Source: an uncultured Flavobacteriaceae bacterium (GTDB lineage: Bacteria; Bacteroidota; Bacteroidia; Flavobacteriales; Flavobacteriaceae). From it: 64,000 nucleotides of DNA. Of the stretch, positions 28,068-38,197 are shown piece after piece. Below the pieces are notes generated by a model. The model worked only from the letters and a program-made list of their open reading frames with translations. It was not told the origin of the DNA and made no database searches. The stretch is from positions 496,001 to 560,000 of the forward strand of contig CAJIZF010000001.1 of the NCBI GenBank assembly GCA_905181835.1, written 5' to 3'. Positions within the stretch are counted from its first letter, which is position 1; every line of letters begins with the position of its first letter. A program made the translations under genes and the position numbers.

Positions 28068-31000
28068 ATGGCAAGAAATAAAGAAATAGTAGCAAAGAAA
28101 TTTAATAAAATTTCAATTGGTTTTTCCTCACCAGAAGTGATTTTAGCGGAATCGCGTGGAGAAGTTTTAAAGCCAGAAACAATTAACTACCGAACCCATA
28201 AACCAGAACGTGATGGTTTATTTTGTGAGCGTATTTTTGGTCCTATCAAGGATTACGAGTGTGCTTGTGGAAAATACAAAAGGATTAGATACAAGGGAAT
28301 CGTTTGTGATCGTTGTGGAGTTGAAGTAACTGAAAAGAAAGTTCGTCGTGATCGAGTAGGGCATATAAACCTTGTAGTTCCTGTTGCTCATATTTGGTAT
28401 TTTCGTTCTTTACCAAATAAAATAGGATACCTTCTTGGATTACCCTCCAAGAAATTGAATATGATTATTTATTACGAGCGTTATGTAGTTATTCAACCAG
28501 GAAATGCTCTAAATGAAGAAGGAGAGCCTGTACAAAAAATGGATTTCTTGACAGAAGAAGAATATTTAAATATATTAGAATCACTTCCCCAAGAAAATCA
28601 ATATTTAGACGATGAGGACCCAGAAAAATTCATTGCAAAAATGGGAGCAGAGTGTTTAATCGATCTACTAAGAAGAATTGATTTAGACAATTTGTCTTTC
28701 GAATTACGTCACAAAGCAAATAATGAAACCTCAAAACAACGAAAAACAGAAGCTTTAAAGCGTCTTCAAGTTGTTGAGGCACTTCGTGAATCTAATAAAA
28801 ACAGAGAAAACAAACCGGAGTGGATGATCATGAAAGTGGTTCCAATTATTCCACCAGAATTACGTCCTTTAGTACCTCTAGATGGTGGACGTTTTGCAAC
28901 CTCAGATTTAAATGATCTTTATCGAAGAGTTATTATTAGAAACAATCGTTTGAAGCGATTAATGGAAATAAAAGCACCAGAGGTAATCTTACGTAATGAG
29001 AAGCGTATGCTTCAAGAATCAGTCGATTCTTTGTTTGATAACACTCGTAAATCATCTGCTGTAAAAACAGATTCTAATCGTCCGTTAAAATCTCTTTCTG
29101 ATTCATTAAAAGGGAAGCAAGGTCGTTTTCGTCAAAATTTACTTGGAAAACGAGTTGATTATTCAGCACGTTCTGTAATTGTTGTTGGACCAGAATTAAA
29201 ATTATCTGAATGTGGTATTCCCAAGGGAATGGCCTCAGAACTCTACAAACCTTTTATCATAAGAAAGCTTATTGAAAGAGGAATTGTAAAGACAGTAAAA
29301 TCTGCTAAAAAAATTATTGATAAAAAAGAGCCTGTAGTTTGGGATATTTTAGAGAATGTATTAAAAGGGCATCCTGTATTATTGAATCGTGCCCCAACAC
29401 TACACCGACTAGGGATCCAAGCATTTCAGCCCAAGCTAATTGAAGGTAAAGCTATTCAGTTACACCCTCTAGCTTGTACAGCTTTTAATGCCGATTTTGA
29501 TGGAGATCAAATGGCGGTTCATCTTCCTTTAGGTCCTGAAGCTATTTTGGAAGCTCAGCTATTGATGTTAGGTTCTCATAACATATTGAACCCAGCCAAT
29601 GGGTCACCAGTTGTGGTACCTTCACAGGATATGGTTTTAGGTCTTTACTATATGACAAAACTAAAAAAATCTACCAAAGATTATAAAGTTAAAGGTGAAG
29701 GAATAACATTTTACTCTGCTGAAGAAGTTATCATAGCATACAATGAAAAAAGAGTTGAGTTGAATGCAGAGATTAAAATAAAAACAAAAGATTTCAATGA
29801 AGCAGGCGAGTTAGTTTATCAAATTATTACCACTACCGTGGGTAGGGTAATATTTAATGAACAAGTTCCTGAGGAAGCGGGTTACATTAATGAAGTTCTA
29901 ACTAAAAAAACACTCCGTGATATTATTGGTGATGTTTTAAGAGTTACTTCAGTACCGGTTACTGCAGACTTCCTAGATTCGATTAAAACGCTTGGTTACA
30001 AGTTTGCCTTTGAAGGTGGATTATCTTTTAGTTTGGGAGATATTATTATTCCTGCTGAAAAAGTTAGTATGATTGAAAAGGCCAATGCGCAAGTAGATGC
30101 TATAATCGGGAACTATAACATGGGACTGATTACCAATAACGAAAGATACAATCAAGTTATTGACATTTGGACAGCTACTAACGCAGAATTAACTGAATTG
30201 TCAATGAAGCGTATTCGTGAAGACAAGCAAGGATTTAACTCAGTTTACATGATGCTTGATTCTGGAGCGAGGGGTTCTAAAGAGCAAATTCGTCAGTTAA
30301 CAGGAATGCGTGGATTGATGGCTAAGCCAAAAAAATCTACTTCTGGAGGTGGTGAAATTATTGAAAATCCGATTCTTTCTAACTTTAAAGAAGGTCTTTC
30401 AATTCTTGAATACTTTATATCAACTCACGGTGCGCGTAAAGGACTTGCTGATACCGCTTTAAAAACAGCAGATGCAGGTTATCTAACACGAAGATTAGTT
30501 GATGTATCACAAGATGTAATCGTTAATACACATGATTGTGGAACCTTAAGAGGAATTGATGTAGCTCCATTAAAGAAAAATGAAGAGGTTGTTGAAACTT
30601 TAGCTGAAAGAATTGTTGGACGTACGTCCTTACATGATGTTTATGATCCTTTAACTGAAGAGCTGTTAGTTGCCTCAGGAGATCATATTTCTAACGAAAT
30701 TGCTAAAAAGATTGGTGCCTCACCTATAGATTCTGTAGAAGTACGTTCTGCACTAACCTGTGAAGCAAGAAAAGGTATTTGTGCAACTTGTTACGGTAGA
30801 AACTTAGCCACCAATAAAATGGTTCAAATGGGAGAAGCTGTTGGAGTAGTTGCTGCTCAGTCTATCGGTGAGCCTGGTACTCAATTAACACTTCGAACAT
30901 TCCACGTTGGAGGTGTAGCAGGAAATATTTCTGAAGAGAATAAATTGACTGTAAAATTTGATGGAGTTGCCGAGATAGAAGATCTTAAAACTGTAAAAAC

Positions 31001-32365
31001 TAAAGATAAAGAAGGAAATGAGGTGGACGTTGTGATCTCAAGAACTTCAGAACTTAAGTTGAAAGATAAAACAACAGGAATTACTTTAAGTACAAATATT
31101 ATTCCTTACGGTTCTCATATTTTTGTGAAAAATGGAGCTAAACTAAAAAAAGGAGCAGTTGTATGTCAATGGGATCCATTTAATGGTGTAATTATATCTG
31201 AGTTTTCAGGTAAAATTAAATACGAAAATCTGGAACAAGGAGTTACTTATCAGGTTGAAATTGATGAACAAACCGGTTTCCAAGAAAAAGTTATTTCGGA
31301 ATCTAGAGATAAAAAGAAGATACCAACGTTATTAATTATGGGTAAAGGTGACGAAGTGATTCGTTCCTATAACCTTCCTGTTGGTGCTCATTTAATGGTG
31401 AACGATAATGAAAAGTAAGTATTGGAAATATCTTAGTTAAGATACCACGTAAATCATCCAAAGCAGGTGATATTACTGGAGGACTACCTCGAGTAACGGA
31501 GTTATTTGAAGCTCGTAATCCATCAAACCCAGCAGTTGTTAGTGAAGTGGATGGAGTAGTTTCTTTTGGAAAAATTAAGCGTGGTAATCGTGAGATTATT
31601 GTAGAAACTAAGTTTGGTGATGTTAAAAAGTACTTAGTAAAACTTTCTAACCAGATATTAGTACAAGAAAATGATTTTGTAAGAGCTGGAATGCCCTTGT
31701 CTGATGGTTCGATTACACCATTAGATATATTAAATATTAAGGGACCATCAGCGGTACAACAATATTTAGTTAACGAGGTACAAGAAGTTTATCGATTACA
31801 AGGTGTAAAGATTAATGATAAGCACTTCGAGGTTGTTGTCCGACAAATGATGCGTAAAGTTAGATTGGTTGATCCAGGTGATACGTTGTTTTTAGAAAAT
31901 CAACTAGTTCACAAATTTGATTTTATTGAAGAAAATGATAAGATTTTTGGAATGAAAGTAATTGAAAATGCTGGAGATTCTGAATCATTGAAAGAGGGAC
32001 AAATTATTTCTTCACGTGATTTACGTGATGAAAACTCCATACTAAAAAGGAACGATAAAAAACTTGTAGAAACAAGAGATGCGTTGCCGGCTACGGCAAC
32101 TCCAATTTTACAAGGTATTACACGTGCATCATTACAAACAAAATCATTTATCTCTGCTGCTTCTTTCCAAGAAACAACAAAAGTTTTAAATGAAGCTGCA
32201 GTTAATGGTAAGGTGGATACCCTAGAGGGATTGAAAGAAAATGTTATTGTTGGTCACAGAATTCCAGCAGGTACAGGTATGCGAAATTACGAAACAATCA
32301 TCGTAGGTTCTAAATCTGAGTTGGAAGAAATGACTCGCGAAAAACAAGAAGTCAATTATAATTAA
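28068..32365 (+). CDS. rpoC: DNA-directed RNA polymerase beta' subunit (frameshifted at about 31415)
   Basis: The catalytic subunit, about 1432 aa when the frame is restored. The first Zn site ([20 protein letters not shown], about 60-80), the metal-binding [12 protein letters not shown], bridge/trigger regions and second Zn site ([15 protein letters not shown]) are all intact. The first frame stops at 31418 after VNDNEK; the next frame continues at once with [20 protein letters not shown] and runs to 32365. The DNA reads GAAAAGTAAGT where GAAAAGGTAAGT would be continuous, so one G is missing. The gene is essential and both sides are well conserved, so I treat this as one gene with a probable consensus error. 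Confidence 0.93.
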
Positions 32366-32410
32366 ACAATATATCTGTTTATTGAACCGATATTAAATAT
32401 TATATTTCAT

Positions 32411-32447
32411 AAAAATCCCAATATCTATTGGGATTTTTATTTTTTAA
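32411..32447 (+). terminator. Terminator after rpoC
   Basis: AAAAATCCCAATA pairs perfectly with TATTGGGATTTTT around a 2-nt core, followed by ATTTTTT. A strong rho-independent terminator closing the rplK-rpoC block. Confidence 0.85.
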
Positions 32448-32462
32448 CTAATAACAGATTTC

Positions 32463-32470
32463 TACCTTTG
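32463..32470 (+). promoter_or_regulatory. -7 element for the DUF3467 gene
   Basis: TACCTTTG fits TAnnTTTG and lies 21 bases before the ATG at 32492, right after the rpoC terminator. Confidence 0.5.
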
Positions 32471-32491
32471 TAGAAAAATAAATAAATAAAT

Positions 32492-32806
32492 ATGGCAGAT
32501 TCAAATAAAAATAAAAAAGGTCAAATAAATATTGAATTAGATGAAAAAGTAGCACAGGGAATCTATAGTAACCTAGCAATTATTAACCATTCTCAATCTG
32601 AGTTTGTGGTCGATTTTATTACTATAATGCCTGGAGTACCAAAAAGTAAAGTAAAGTCTAGAATCGTTTTAACTCCACAACATGCAAAAAGATTCTTAAA
32701 GGCGCTAAACGACAACGTTAAACGTTTTGAAAATGCTCATGGCGAAATAAAGGATTTCGAGCAGCCAACTATTCCACTAAATTTTGGACCTACTGGGGAG
32801 GCATAA
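32492..32806 (+). CDS. DUF3467 protein
   Basis: A 104-aa soluble protein matching DUF3467, with the motif GIYSNLAIINHSQSEFVVDF at about residues 24-43 and a conserved RIVLTPQHAKRFLKAL. Function is unknown. The position directly after rpoC is conserved across Flavobacteriia as I recall, which hints at a link with gene expression, but here it has its own promoter and is separated by a strong terminator. Its end is 10 bases from the convergent prfC stop. Confidence 0.8.
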   Translation: MADSNKNKKGQINIELDEKVAQGIYSNLAIINHSQSEFVVDFITIMPGVPKSKVKSRIVLTPQHAKRFLKALNDNVKRFENAHGEIKDFEQPTIPLNFGPTGEA

Positions 32807-32816
32807 ATTGGGTTAT

Positions 32817-34403
32817 TTAAAATTCACTTACAAAATGCAATTTGACATTTATATATTTTGATTGTGTCATTTGTAGCGTAAATGCTGAGTCTGCGAAGAA
32901 TACTAATTGCCCTCTTTTATCTTTTGCTAAAAATCTAGATTTTACTCTTTTAAACTCCTTTAACTCTTCAGGATCAGATTGCTTGATATCTATCCAACAT
33001 GCTTTGAATACATTTAAATTTTCGTAGGAACATTTAGCCGTGTATTCGTGTTCAAGCCGATATTGTATTACCTCAAATTGTAAAGCACCCACTGTACCTA
33101 TAACTTTTCTTCCGTTTAATTCTAAAATAAAAAGTTGAGCAACACCTTCATCCATAAGTTGATCAATACCTTTTGATAGTTGTTTGCTTTTCAAAGGATC
33201 TACATTATTTATATATTTAAAATGTTCGGGCGAAAAACTTGGGATTCCTTTATATTGCATTTTTTCTCCTTGGGTCAGTGTATCTCCAATTTTAAAATTA
33301 CCTGTATCGTGTAATCCAACAATATCTCCAGGATAGGAAACATCAACAATTTCTTTACGTTCTGCAAAAAATGCATTGGGACTAGAAAATTTCATTTTTT
33401 TATTATTTCTAACATGTAGGTATGGAGTATTTCTATTAAATGTACCCGACACTATCTTTACAAAAGCTAAACGATCTCTATGTTTAGGGTCCATATTTGC
33501 ATGTATTTTAAATACAAAACCACTAAAATCATTTTCATTGGGTTTAACCAATCGTGAATCGCTTTCTTTAGGTCTTGGTGTTGGTGCAATTTCAATAAAA
33601 CAATCTAATAACTCTCTTACTCCGAAATTATTCAAAGCCGAACCAAAGAATACAGGTTGTAATTTTCCTTCTAAATACTCACTTTTGTTAAATTCAGGAT
33701 AGATACCTTCCATTAATTCAATTTCTTCTCTTAAGGTTTCGGCTGCATCTTTAGAAATTAAATTATCTAACGATTTATCATTAATATTTTTAATTTCAAT
33801 TGTTTCTTCTATGTTTTTTCTATTATCACCACTAAAAAGATTTACATTTTTTTCCCATAAATTATAGATTCCCTTAAAATCGTAGCCCATTCCAATAGGA
33901 CAACTTAAAGGAGTAACTCTTAACTTAAGTTTTTGCTCAATTTCATCCAGCAATTCAAAAGCATCTTTTCCTTCTCGATCTAACTTATTAATAAATACAA
34001 TTATTGGAATATTACGCATTCTGCAAACTTTGACTAGTTTTTCAGTTTGTTCCTCAACACCTTTAGCGACATCGATAACTACAATAACGCTATCAACAGC
34101 TGTAAGAGTTCTAAAAGTATCCTCAGCAAAATCTTTATGACCAGGGGTATCTAAAATATTTATTTTAATCCCTTTATATTCAAAAGCTAAAACTGAAGTA
34201 GCAACAGAAATTCCTCGTTGTCTTTCAATTTCCATAAAGTCGCTGGTAGCTCCCTTTTTGACCTTATTAGATTTTACAGCACCAGCTTCTTGTATAGCTC
34301 CCCCAAATAATAATAGTTTTTCTGTTAATGTAGTTTTACCTGCATCTGGATGAGAGATAATTCCGAAGGTTCTTCTTCTGTTTATTTCAGATACTAAAGA
34401 CAT
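32817..34403 (-). CDS. prfC: Peptide chain release factor 3
   Basis: A 528-aa translational GTPase that recycles RF1/RF2. G1 HPDAGKTTLTEKLL (about residues 18-31), G2 RGISVATS, G3 DTPGHKDF (about 88-95), G4 NKLDRE (about 142-147), then the beta-barrel and RF3-specific C-terminal domain (GTVGALQFEVIQYRLEHEY). Full length. It has its own promoter and points against the flanking genes. Confidence 0.94.
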   Translation of the reverse strand: MSLVSEINRRRTFGIISHPDAGKTTLTEKLLLFGGAIQEAGAVKSNKVKKGATSDFMEIERQRGISVATSVLAFEYKGIKINILDTPGHKDFAEDTFRTLTAVDSVIVVIDVAKGVEEQTEKLVKVCRMRNIPIIVFINKLDREGKDAFELLDEIEQKLKLRVTPLSCPIGMGYDFKGIYNLWEKNVNLFSGDNRKNIEETIEIKNINDKSLDNLISKDAAETLREEIELMEGIYPEFNKSEYLEGKLQPVFFGSALNNFGVRELLDCFIEIAPTPRPKESDSRLVKPNENDFSGFVFKIHANMDPKHRDRLAFVKIVSGTFNRNTPYLHVRNNKKMKFSSPNAFFAERKEIVDVSYPGDIVGLHDTGNFKIGDTLTQGEKMQYKGIPSFSPEHFKYINNVDPLKSKQLSKGIDQLMDEGVAQLFILELNGRKVIGTVGALQFEVIQYRLEHEYTAKCSYENLNVFKACWIDIKQSDPEELKEFKRVKSRFLAKDKRGQLVFFADSAFTLQMTQSKYINVKLHFVSEF

Positions 34404-34422
34404 ATTGTTTTATTAATGTTGG

Positions 34423-34430
34423 CAAATATA
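34423..34430 (-). promoter_or_regulatory. -7 element for prfC
   Basis: On the minus strand this reads TATATTTG, an exact TAnnTTTG match, 20 bases before the prfC ATG. Confidence 0.55.
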
Positions 34431-34604
34431 CAAGATGTTTATTTGATTTTTAGGACTTAAAAAATACTAATTGTAATTTATGTTTTTTAAAATTATAAAT
34501 TTAATAGAATTATTTTTTTAGGTTTTAAACACAAAAACTATCAAAATAATTAACAATGTACTTAAGGTCGTGTTAAACGCTTTTTTTTATTAACTATCGT
34601 TTTG

Positions 34605-34612
34605 TATTTTTG
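34605..34612 (+). promoter_or_regulatory. -7 element for idi
   Basis: TATTTTTG fits TAnnTTTG. It overlaps an in-frame TTG at 34610, which rules that codon out as the idi start and favours the ATG at 34628. Confidence 0.6.
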
Positions 34613-34627
34613 AGAAAAATCAATATC

Positions 34628-35149
34628 ATGAAAATGGAAGAACAAGTGATCCTAGTCAATGAAAGTGACGAACAAATTGGCTTAATGCCGAAGCTGGAGG
34701 CGCACCAAAAAGCTGTTTTACATAGAGCTTTTTCTGTTTTTATTTTTAATGATACCAATGAATTAATGTTGCAACAAAGAGCAACTTCAAAATACCACTC
34801 GCCAGGATTGTGGACTAATACCTGTTGTAGTCATCAACGGAATGGTGAAAGTAACCTCGAAGCCGGAATAAGAAGATTAAATGAAGAAATGGGTTTTGTA
34901 TGTAAGTTGTCCGAGGCTACGTCATTTATTTATAAAGCATCTTTTGATAATGGATTAACTGAACATGAGTTTGATCATGTGCTGGTAGGTAATTACAATG
35001 GTGAACCTCAAATTAATACCGACGAAGTAGCCTCGTGGAAATGGATGTTACTAGACGATGTTAAAAAAGATATTACAAAAAACCCTGATAATTACACCGC
35101 TTGGTTTAAAATTATATTTAATAAATATTATAAACATATATCCTCATGA
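34628..35149 (+). CDS. idi: Isopentenyl-diphosphate delta-isomerase, type I
   Basis: A 173-aa Nudix-fold isomerase that interconverts IPP and DMAPP for isoprenoid synthesis. Visible: the metal-binding LHRAFSVFIFN region, the active-site Cys in TNTCCSHQ (about residues 64-71), the Nudix-like helix EAGIRRLNEEMGF, and the catalytic Glu region TEHEFDHVLVG (about 115-125). ATG 34628 is chosen because the promoter overlaps the earlier TTG; ATG at 34634 is also possible. The stop overlaps the start of the next gene by 4 bases (ATGA), so the two are translationally coupled. Confidence 0.9.
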   Translation: MKMEEQVILVNESDEQIGLMPKLEAHQKAVLHRAFSVFIFNDTNELMLQQRATSKYHSPGLWTNTCCSHQRNGESNLEAGIRRLNEEMGFVCKLSEATSFIYKASFDNGLTEHEFDHVLVGNYNGEPQINTDEVASWKWMLLDDVKKDITKNPDNYTAWFKIIFNKYYKHISS

Positions 35150-35556
35150 GTATAACAGTATACAGAAAATCACATTTTAATGCGGCCCACAGATTGTATA
35201 GGCCAGATTGGGATGATCAAAAAAATAATGATGTATTTGGAAAATGTAACAATCCAAATTTTCATGGGCACAATTATGCGCTTGAAGTTGGTATCACCGG
35301 AGAGGTAGATCCAGAAACAGGTTATTTAATTGACATAAAAAAATTAAAAACCATTATGAAAGAAGAAGTTGAGGATTATTTAGATCATAAAAATTTAAAT
35401 CTCGATGTCCCTGAATTTAAGGTTATAAACCCTACCATGGAAAATATTGCCATTTTTATTTGGAATAAGCTAAGAGACAAACTAGAAGATGATTTTAAAA
35501 TTTCTGTAACGCTCTATGAAACTCCAAGGAATTACGCTGTCTACAATGGTGAGTAG
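35146..35556 (+). CDS. queD: 6-carboxy-tetrahydropterin synthase (QueD/PTPS family)
   Basis: A 136-aa T-fold enzyme. Zn ligands are the His of FNAAHRLY (residue 15) and the two in FHGHNY (about 40 and 42); the catalytic Cys is in GKCNN. The tail NYAVYNGE holds the purine/pterin-binding end region. QueD starts queuosine/7-deazapurine synthesis from dihydroneopterin triphosphate; PTPS for tetrahydropterin is the alternative. It is coupled to idi by an ATGA overlap, a common flavobacterial arrangement with no obvious pathway logic. Confidence 0.82.
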   Translation: MSITVYRKSHFNAAHRLYRPDWDDQKNNDVFGKCNNPNFHGHNYALEVGITGEVDPETGYLIDIKKLKTIMKEEVEDYLDHKNLNLDVPEFKVINPTMENIAIFIWNKLRDKLEDDFKISVTLYETPRNYAVYNGE

Positions 35557-35703
35557 TTACACGACTCCAAATTAAAAATAAATTTTAAGCTTAATTGCTA
35601 ATTAGCTCATATTAAGATTATCATTACTTGATTAAAAAATATTGTTTTTTTAGTATGGACGTAATTTTAAAGATTTATACCCTTTAAAAGAATAGAAATG
35701 TAG

Positions 35704-35711
35704 TATTTTTG
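35704..35711 (+). promoter_or_regulatory. -7 element for the small conserved gene at 35730
   Basis: TATTTTTG fits TAnnTTTG, 18 bases before the ATG at 35730. It overlaps an in-frame TTG at 35709 and so excludes it as the start. Confidence 0.6.
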
Positions 35712-35729
35712 CAAAAATTTAAAAGAACT

Positions 35730-35999
35730 ATGGCAAATATTAGAAATTTAAAAAAAGACATCAATTACGTATTGGGTGATATTATTGAAGCTGTTTATTT
35801 ATGGGAGCTAACTAATCCTGGTAAAGAAACAAAAAAGTCTGAGGCGATAATTGACGAGGCAATTGATGTTTTCGACGAGCTAATAACAAAAATTAATCTT
35901 AAAAATGTTGAAAATTATAAGCAGCATTTTAAAGCTATTAACCAAGAATTAGAAGAAAAAGGAAGAAAACTTATCGATAAAATTAACGCGCTTAGTTAA
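35730..35999 (+). CDS. Small conserved helical protein of unknown function
   Basis: An 89-aa acidic/basic mixed helical protein (MANIRNLKKDINYVLGDIIE...). Heptad-like spacing suggests a helical bundle or coiled coil. I recall similar proteins in other Flavobacteriaceae but no assigned role. No signal peptide or membrane segment. Its stop overlaps the true end of the convergent DUF4369 gene by 8 bases. Confidence 0.7.
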   Translation: MANIRNLKKDINYVLGDIIEAVYLWELTNPGKETKKSEAIIDEAIDVFDELITKINLKNVENYKQHFKAINQELEEKGRKLIDKINALS

Positions 36000-36701
36000 T
36001 TTTATTTTTATTTCTAAATTGAATTAAAGACTCTAAATCATTTCCGTATTTAGAGTCTTTTATATTTGGAGTTAACTGGTTGTAAACAGAGTCTAAATAA
36101 CTAGTTTTTACGTCGTTTACTCGGCTTACCATTAAATAAGGGGCAACTTCATAGTCATTATTCAATAAGCAAAACTGACTGTTGCCAAATATTTTTTTGC
36201 TAAAATTGATTTTTGCGATTTATCTAAACGATCCGCCAAAGAATCGTTTCCTTTTTTTCTGGAGTTAAAACTCTCTTTTATTAATTCTAAATTCCTATCA
36301 GAATACCGATTTATTATTTTATTGTATTCCTCCAGCTTGTTTTGATTTATGGATCCAGACACCTTTGCATCGGTCGCAAAATTATCTAAAGTGGTATAGA
36401 TAGTTATTGGTTTTGGTTCTGCAAAGAAAGCAATGCGATCATCATTTAAAATTCCATTTTCTAAACGAACATATAAATAATAGATTTCTGGCTCTAAAAC
36501 AGGTTCAATAAAACTAAAATCTGAACTACCGTTAATAGCAATTGAATCAATCGAAACCAAACTAGAATCTTTAATTTTTTGAAGGAATAAAGTCCCTTTT
36601 TTGAGTCCCTTTACATGCCCAGTAAGAATCATTTTTCCGTCATTATTTGAACAACTTATTATTAAAAATAATAACATTAAATAGCGAAGCGTTTTAAACA
36701 T
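35992..36701 (-). CDS. DUF4369 domain lipoprotein (frameshifted near 36166)
   Basis: Signal peptide with lipobox (LMLLFLIISC, Cys 17), then a DUF4369 domain with the typical GHVKGLKKGTLFLQKIKDSS and DSIAINGSSDFSF pattern, found at the N-terminus of many Bacteroidota thioredoxin-like lipoproteins. The first frame stops at 36162. The shifted frame goes on with LNNDYEVAPYLMVSRVNDVK and ends IQFRNKNKIN before TAA at 35992-35994. One missing base (reading GCT-TA-TTG where GCT-TTA-TTG is expected) explains the break. Restored length is about 236 aa. No thioredoxin domain follows. Function unknown. Confidence 0.75.
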
Positions 36702-36737
36702 TTTGATTTGATATTTATGGGTTGTTTTAATAATACA

Positions 36738-38072
36738 TTAGGAGACTGCTGCGAGTTGCATGAGTATGGTACATATGATGGCTCCAAGTGTTCCTACTGC
36801 ATAACCAAAAACAGCTAACAAAACACCCACCGTAGCTAGTGAAGGATGAAAAGCAGATGCTACTATAGGAGCGGAGGCAGCTCCTCCAACATTTGCTTGA
36901 CTACCCACCGCTAAAAAGAAGTAAGGCGCCTTAATAATTTTTGCAATTAAAATTAAGAGTCCCGCATGAACACTCATCCAAACGATACCAATTAAAATTA
37001 AGCCAGTATTATCCAAGATTAAACTTAAATCCATTTTCATACCAATGGTGGCTACCAAAATATAAATAAAAACGCTTCCAAATTTGCTAGCTCCTGCTCC
37101 CTCGTATGTTTTAGCCTTTGTAAATGATAAAAGAATAGCAATAAGCGTTGAAATACTAATCATCCAGAAAAATTTTGAACCTAAAAAAGTAAATATATTT
37201 CTGTAGGTTAAATTTTCTATATCGGCAACAAAGTTGTTAAAAAAGGGCGCTAAATAACTAGCACACAAATGAGAAATACTTACCGTTCCAAATGCAATGG
37301 CTCCTAAAATCATTAAGTCTGTTAAAGACGGGTTTCTTTTTATTTTTTCTGAAAATGTTGAAACCTTTTCTTTTAAATTCTCAATAGCTGTAGTATCTGC
37401 CTTAAGCCATTTATTTATTTTTTTTCTTTTACCAATCCCTATAAGTAGAATAGCCATCCAGATATTAGCGACAACAATATCTACGAAAACCATTCCACCA
37501 TATAATTTTTGGTTGTAACCATAAACTTCGAGCATTGCAGTTTGATTTGCTCCGCCACCAATCCAACTTCCAGCTAGCGTAGAAAGCCCTCTCCATACAG
37601 CATCAGGTCCTACTCCTCCAACAGTTTCTGGTGAAAAAGTGGAGATTAATAATATGGCAATTGGTCCTCCTATAATGATACCGATAGTTCCTGTAAAAAA
37701 CATGACTAAAGCTTTCCATCCTAAATTAAATACAGCTTTTAGGTCAATACTTAGCGTCATTAATACCAATGCCGCTGGGAGTAAATACCTACTTGCTACA
37801 AAATATAAATTGGTGCTACCTTCCATTAGCTCTCCATTTTCTTTAACAGTAGTCCATTCTGGAGCAATAAGTCCAATTGTTGTAAATAAAGCTGGTAACA
37901 TATAAGCAACGAATAACCCAGGTACAATTTTGTAAAATTTATACCAAAAACCAGAAGATTTTGATTCGGTATAAAAAATAAAACCTAAGGCTATCATTAA
38001 GATTCCAAAAACAATGGTATCATTTGTAAATAGTGGTGTGGTATCTAGTATTATTTCTGCCTTGTCTTGCAT
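36738..38072 (-). CDS. DUF819 family membrane protein
   Basis: A 444-aa polytopic protein with about eleven to twelve membrane helices. It matches the DUF819 (YjcL-like) family: GSWIGGGANQTAMLEVYG in the first half and the mirrored GSQANVGGAASAPIVASAFH near residues 388-407, both probably substrate or ion sites of an inverted-repeat transporter. Substrate unknown. It is followed after 36 bases by the DUF4369 lipoprotein and the two may share a transcript. Confidence 0.82.
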   Translation of the reverse strand: MQDKAEIILDTTPLFTNDTIVFGILMIALGFIFYTESKSSGFWYKFYKIVPGLFVAYMLPALFTTIGLIAPEWTTVKENGELMEGSTNLYFVASRYLLPAALVLMTLSIDLKAVFNLGWKALVMFFTGTIGIIIGGPIAILLISTFSPETVGGVGPDAVWRGLSTLAGSWIGGGANQTAMLEVYGYNQKLYGGMVFVDIVVANIWMAILLIGIGKRKKINKWLKADTTAIENLKEKVSTFSEKIKRNPSLTDLMILGAIAFGTVSISHLCASYLAPFFNNFVADIENLTYRNIFTFLGSKFFWMISISTLIAILLSFTKAKTYEGAGASKFGSVFIYILVATIGMKMDLSLILDNTGLILIGIVWMSVHAGLLILIAKIIKAPYFFLAVGSQANVGGAASAPIVASAFHPSLATVGVLLAVFGYAVGTLGAIICTILMQLAAVS

Positions 38073-38172
38073 GTTTATATTTTAATAAATGATTTAGATT
38101 TTCAATATATAACTTTTTTCAATTTTAATATTCAAATGTTTTTTATAATATGTTAATACTAATAAGGATTGC

Positions 38173-38180
38173 TATCTTTG
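38173..38180 (+). promoter_or_regulatory. -7 element for the S1/P1 nuclease gene
   Basis: TATCTTTG fits TAnnTTTG, 17 bases before the ATG at 38198. Confidence 0.5.
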
Positions 38181-38197
38181 TTTAAAATTCGATTATC

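Noticed and set aside
31400-31430. Programmed -1 ribosomal frameshift or a naturally split rpoC
   Set aside because: There is no X XXY YYZ slippery heptamer in frame and no obvious stimulatory structure, and the break is not at any known split point. Five other one-base indels in the window make a consensus error more likely.
31547-32365. Separate protein encoded by the 3' part of rpoC
   Set aside because: Its sequence is the ordinary C-terminus of beta' and the conserved reading extends upstream of its ATG to 31415.
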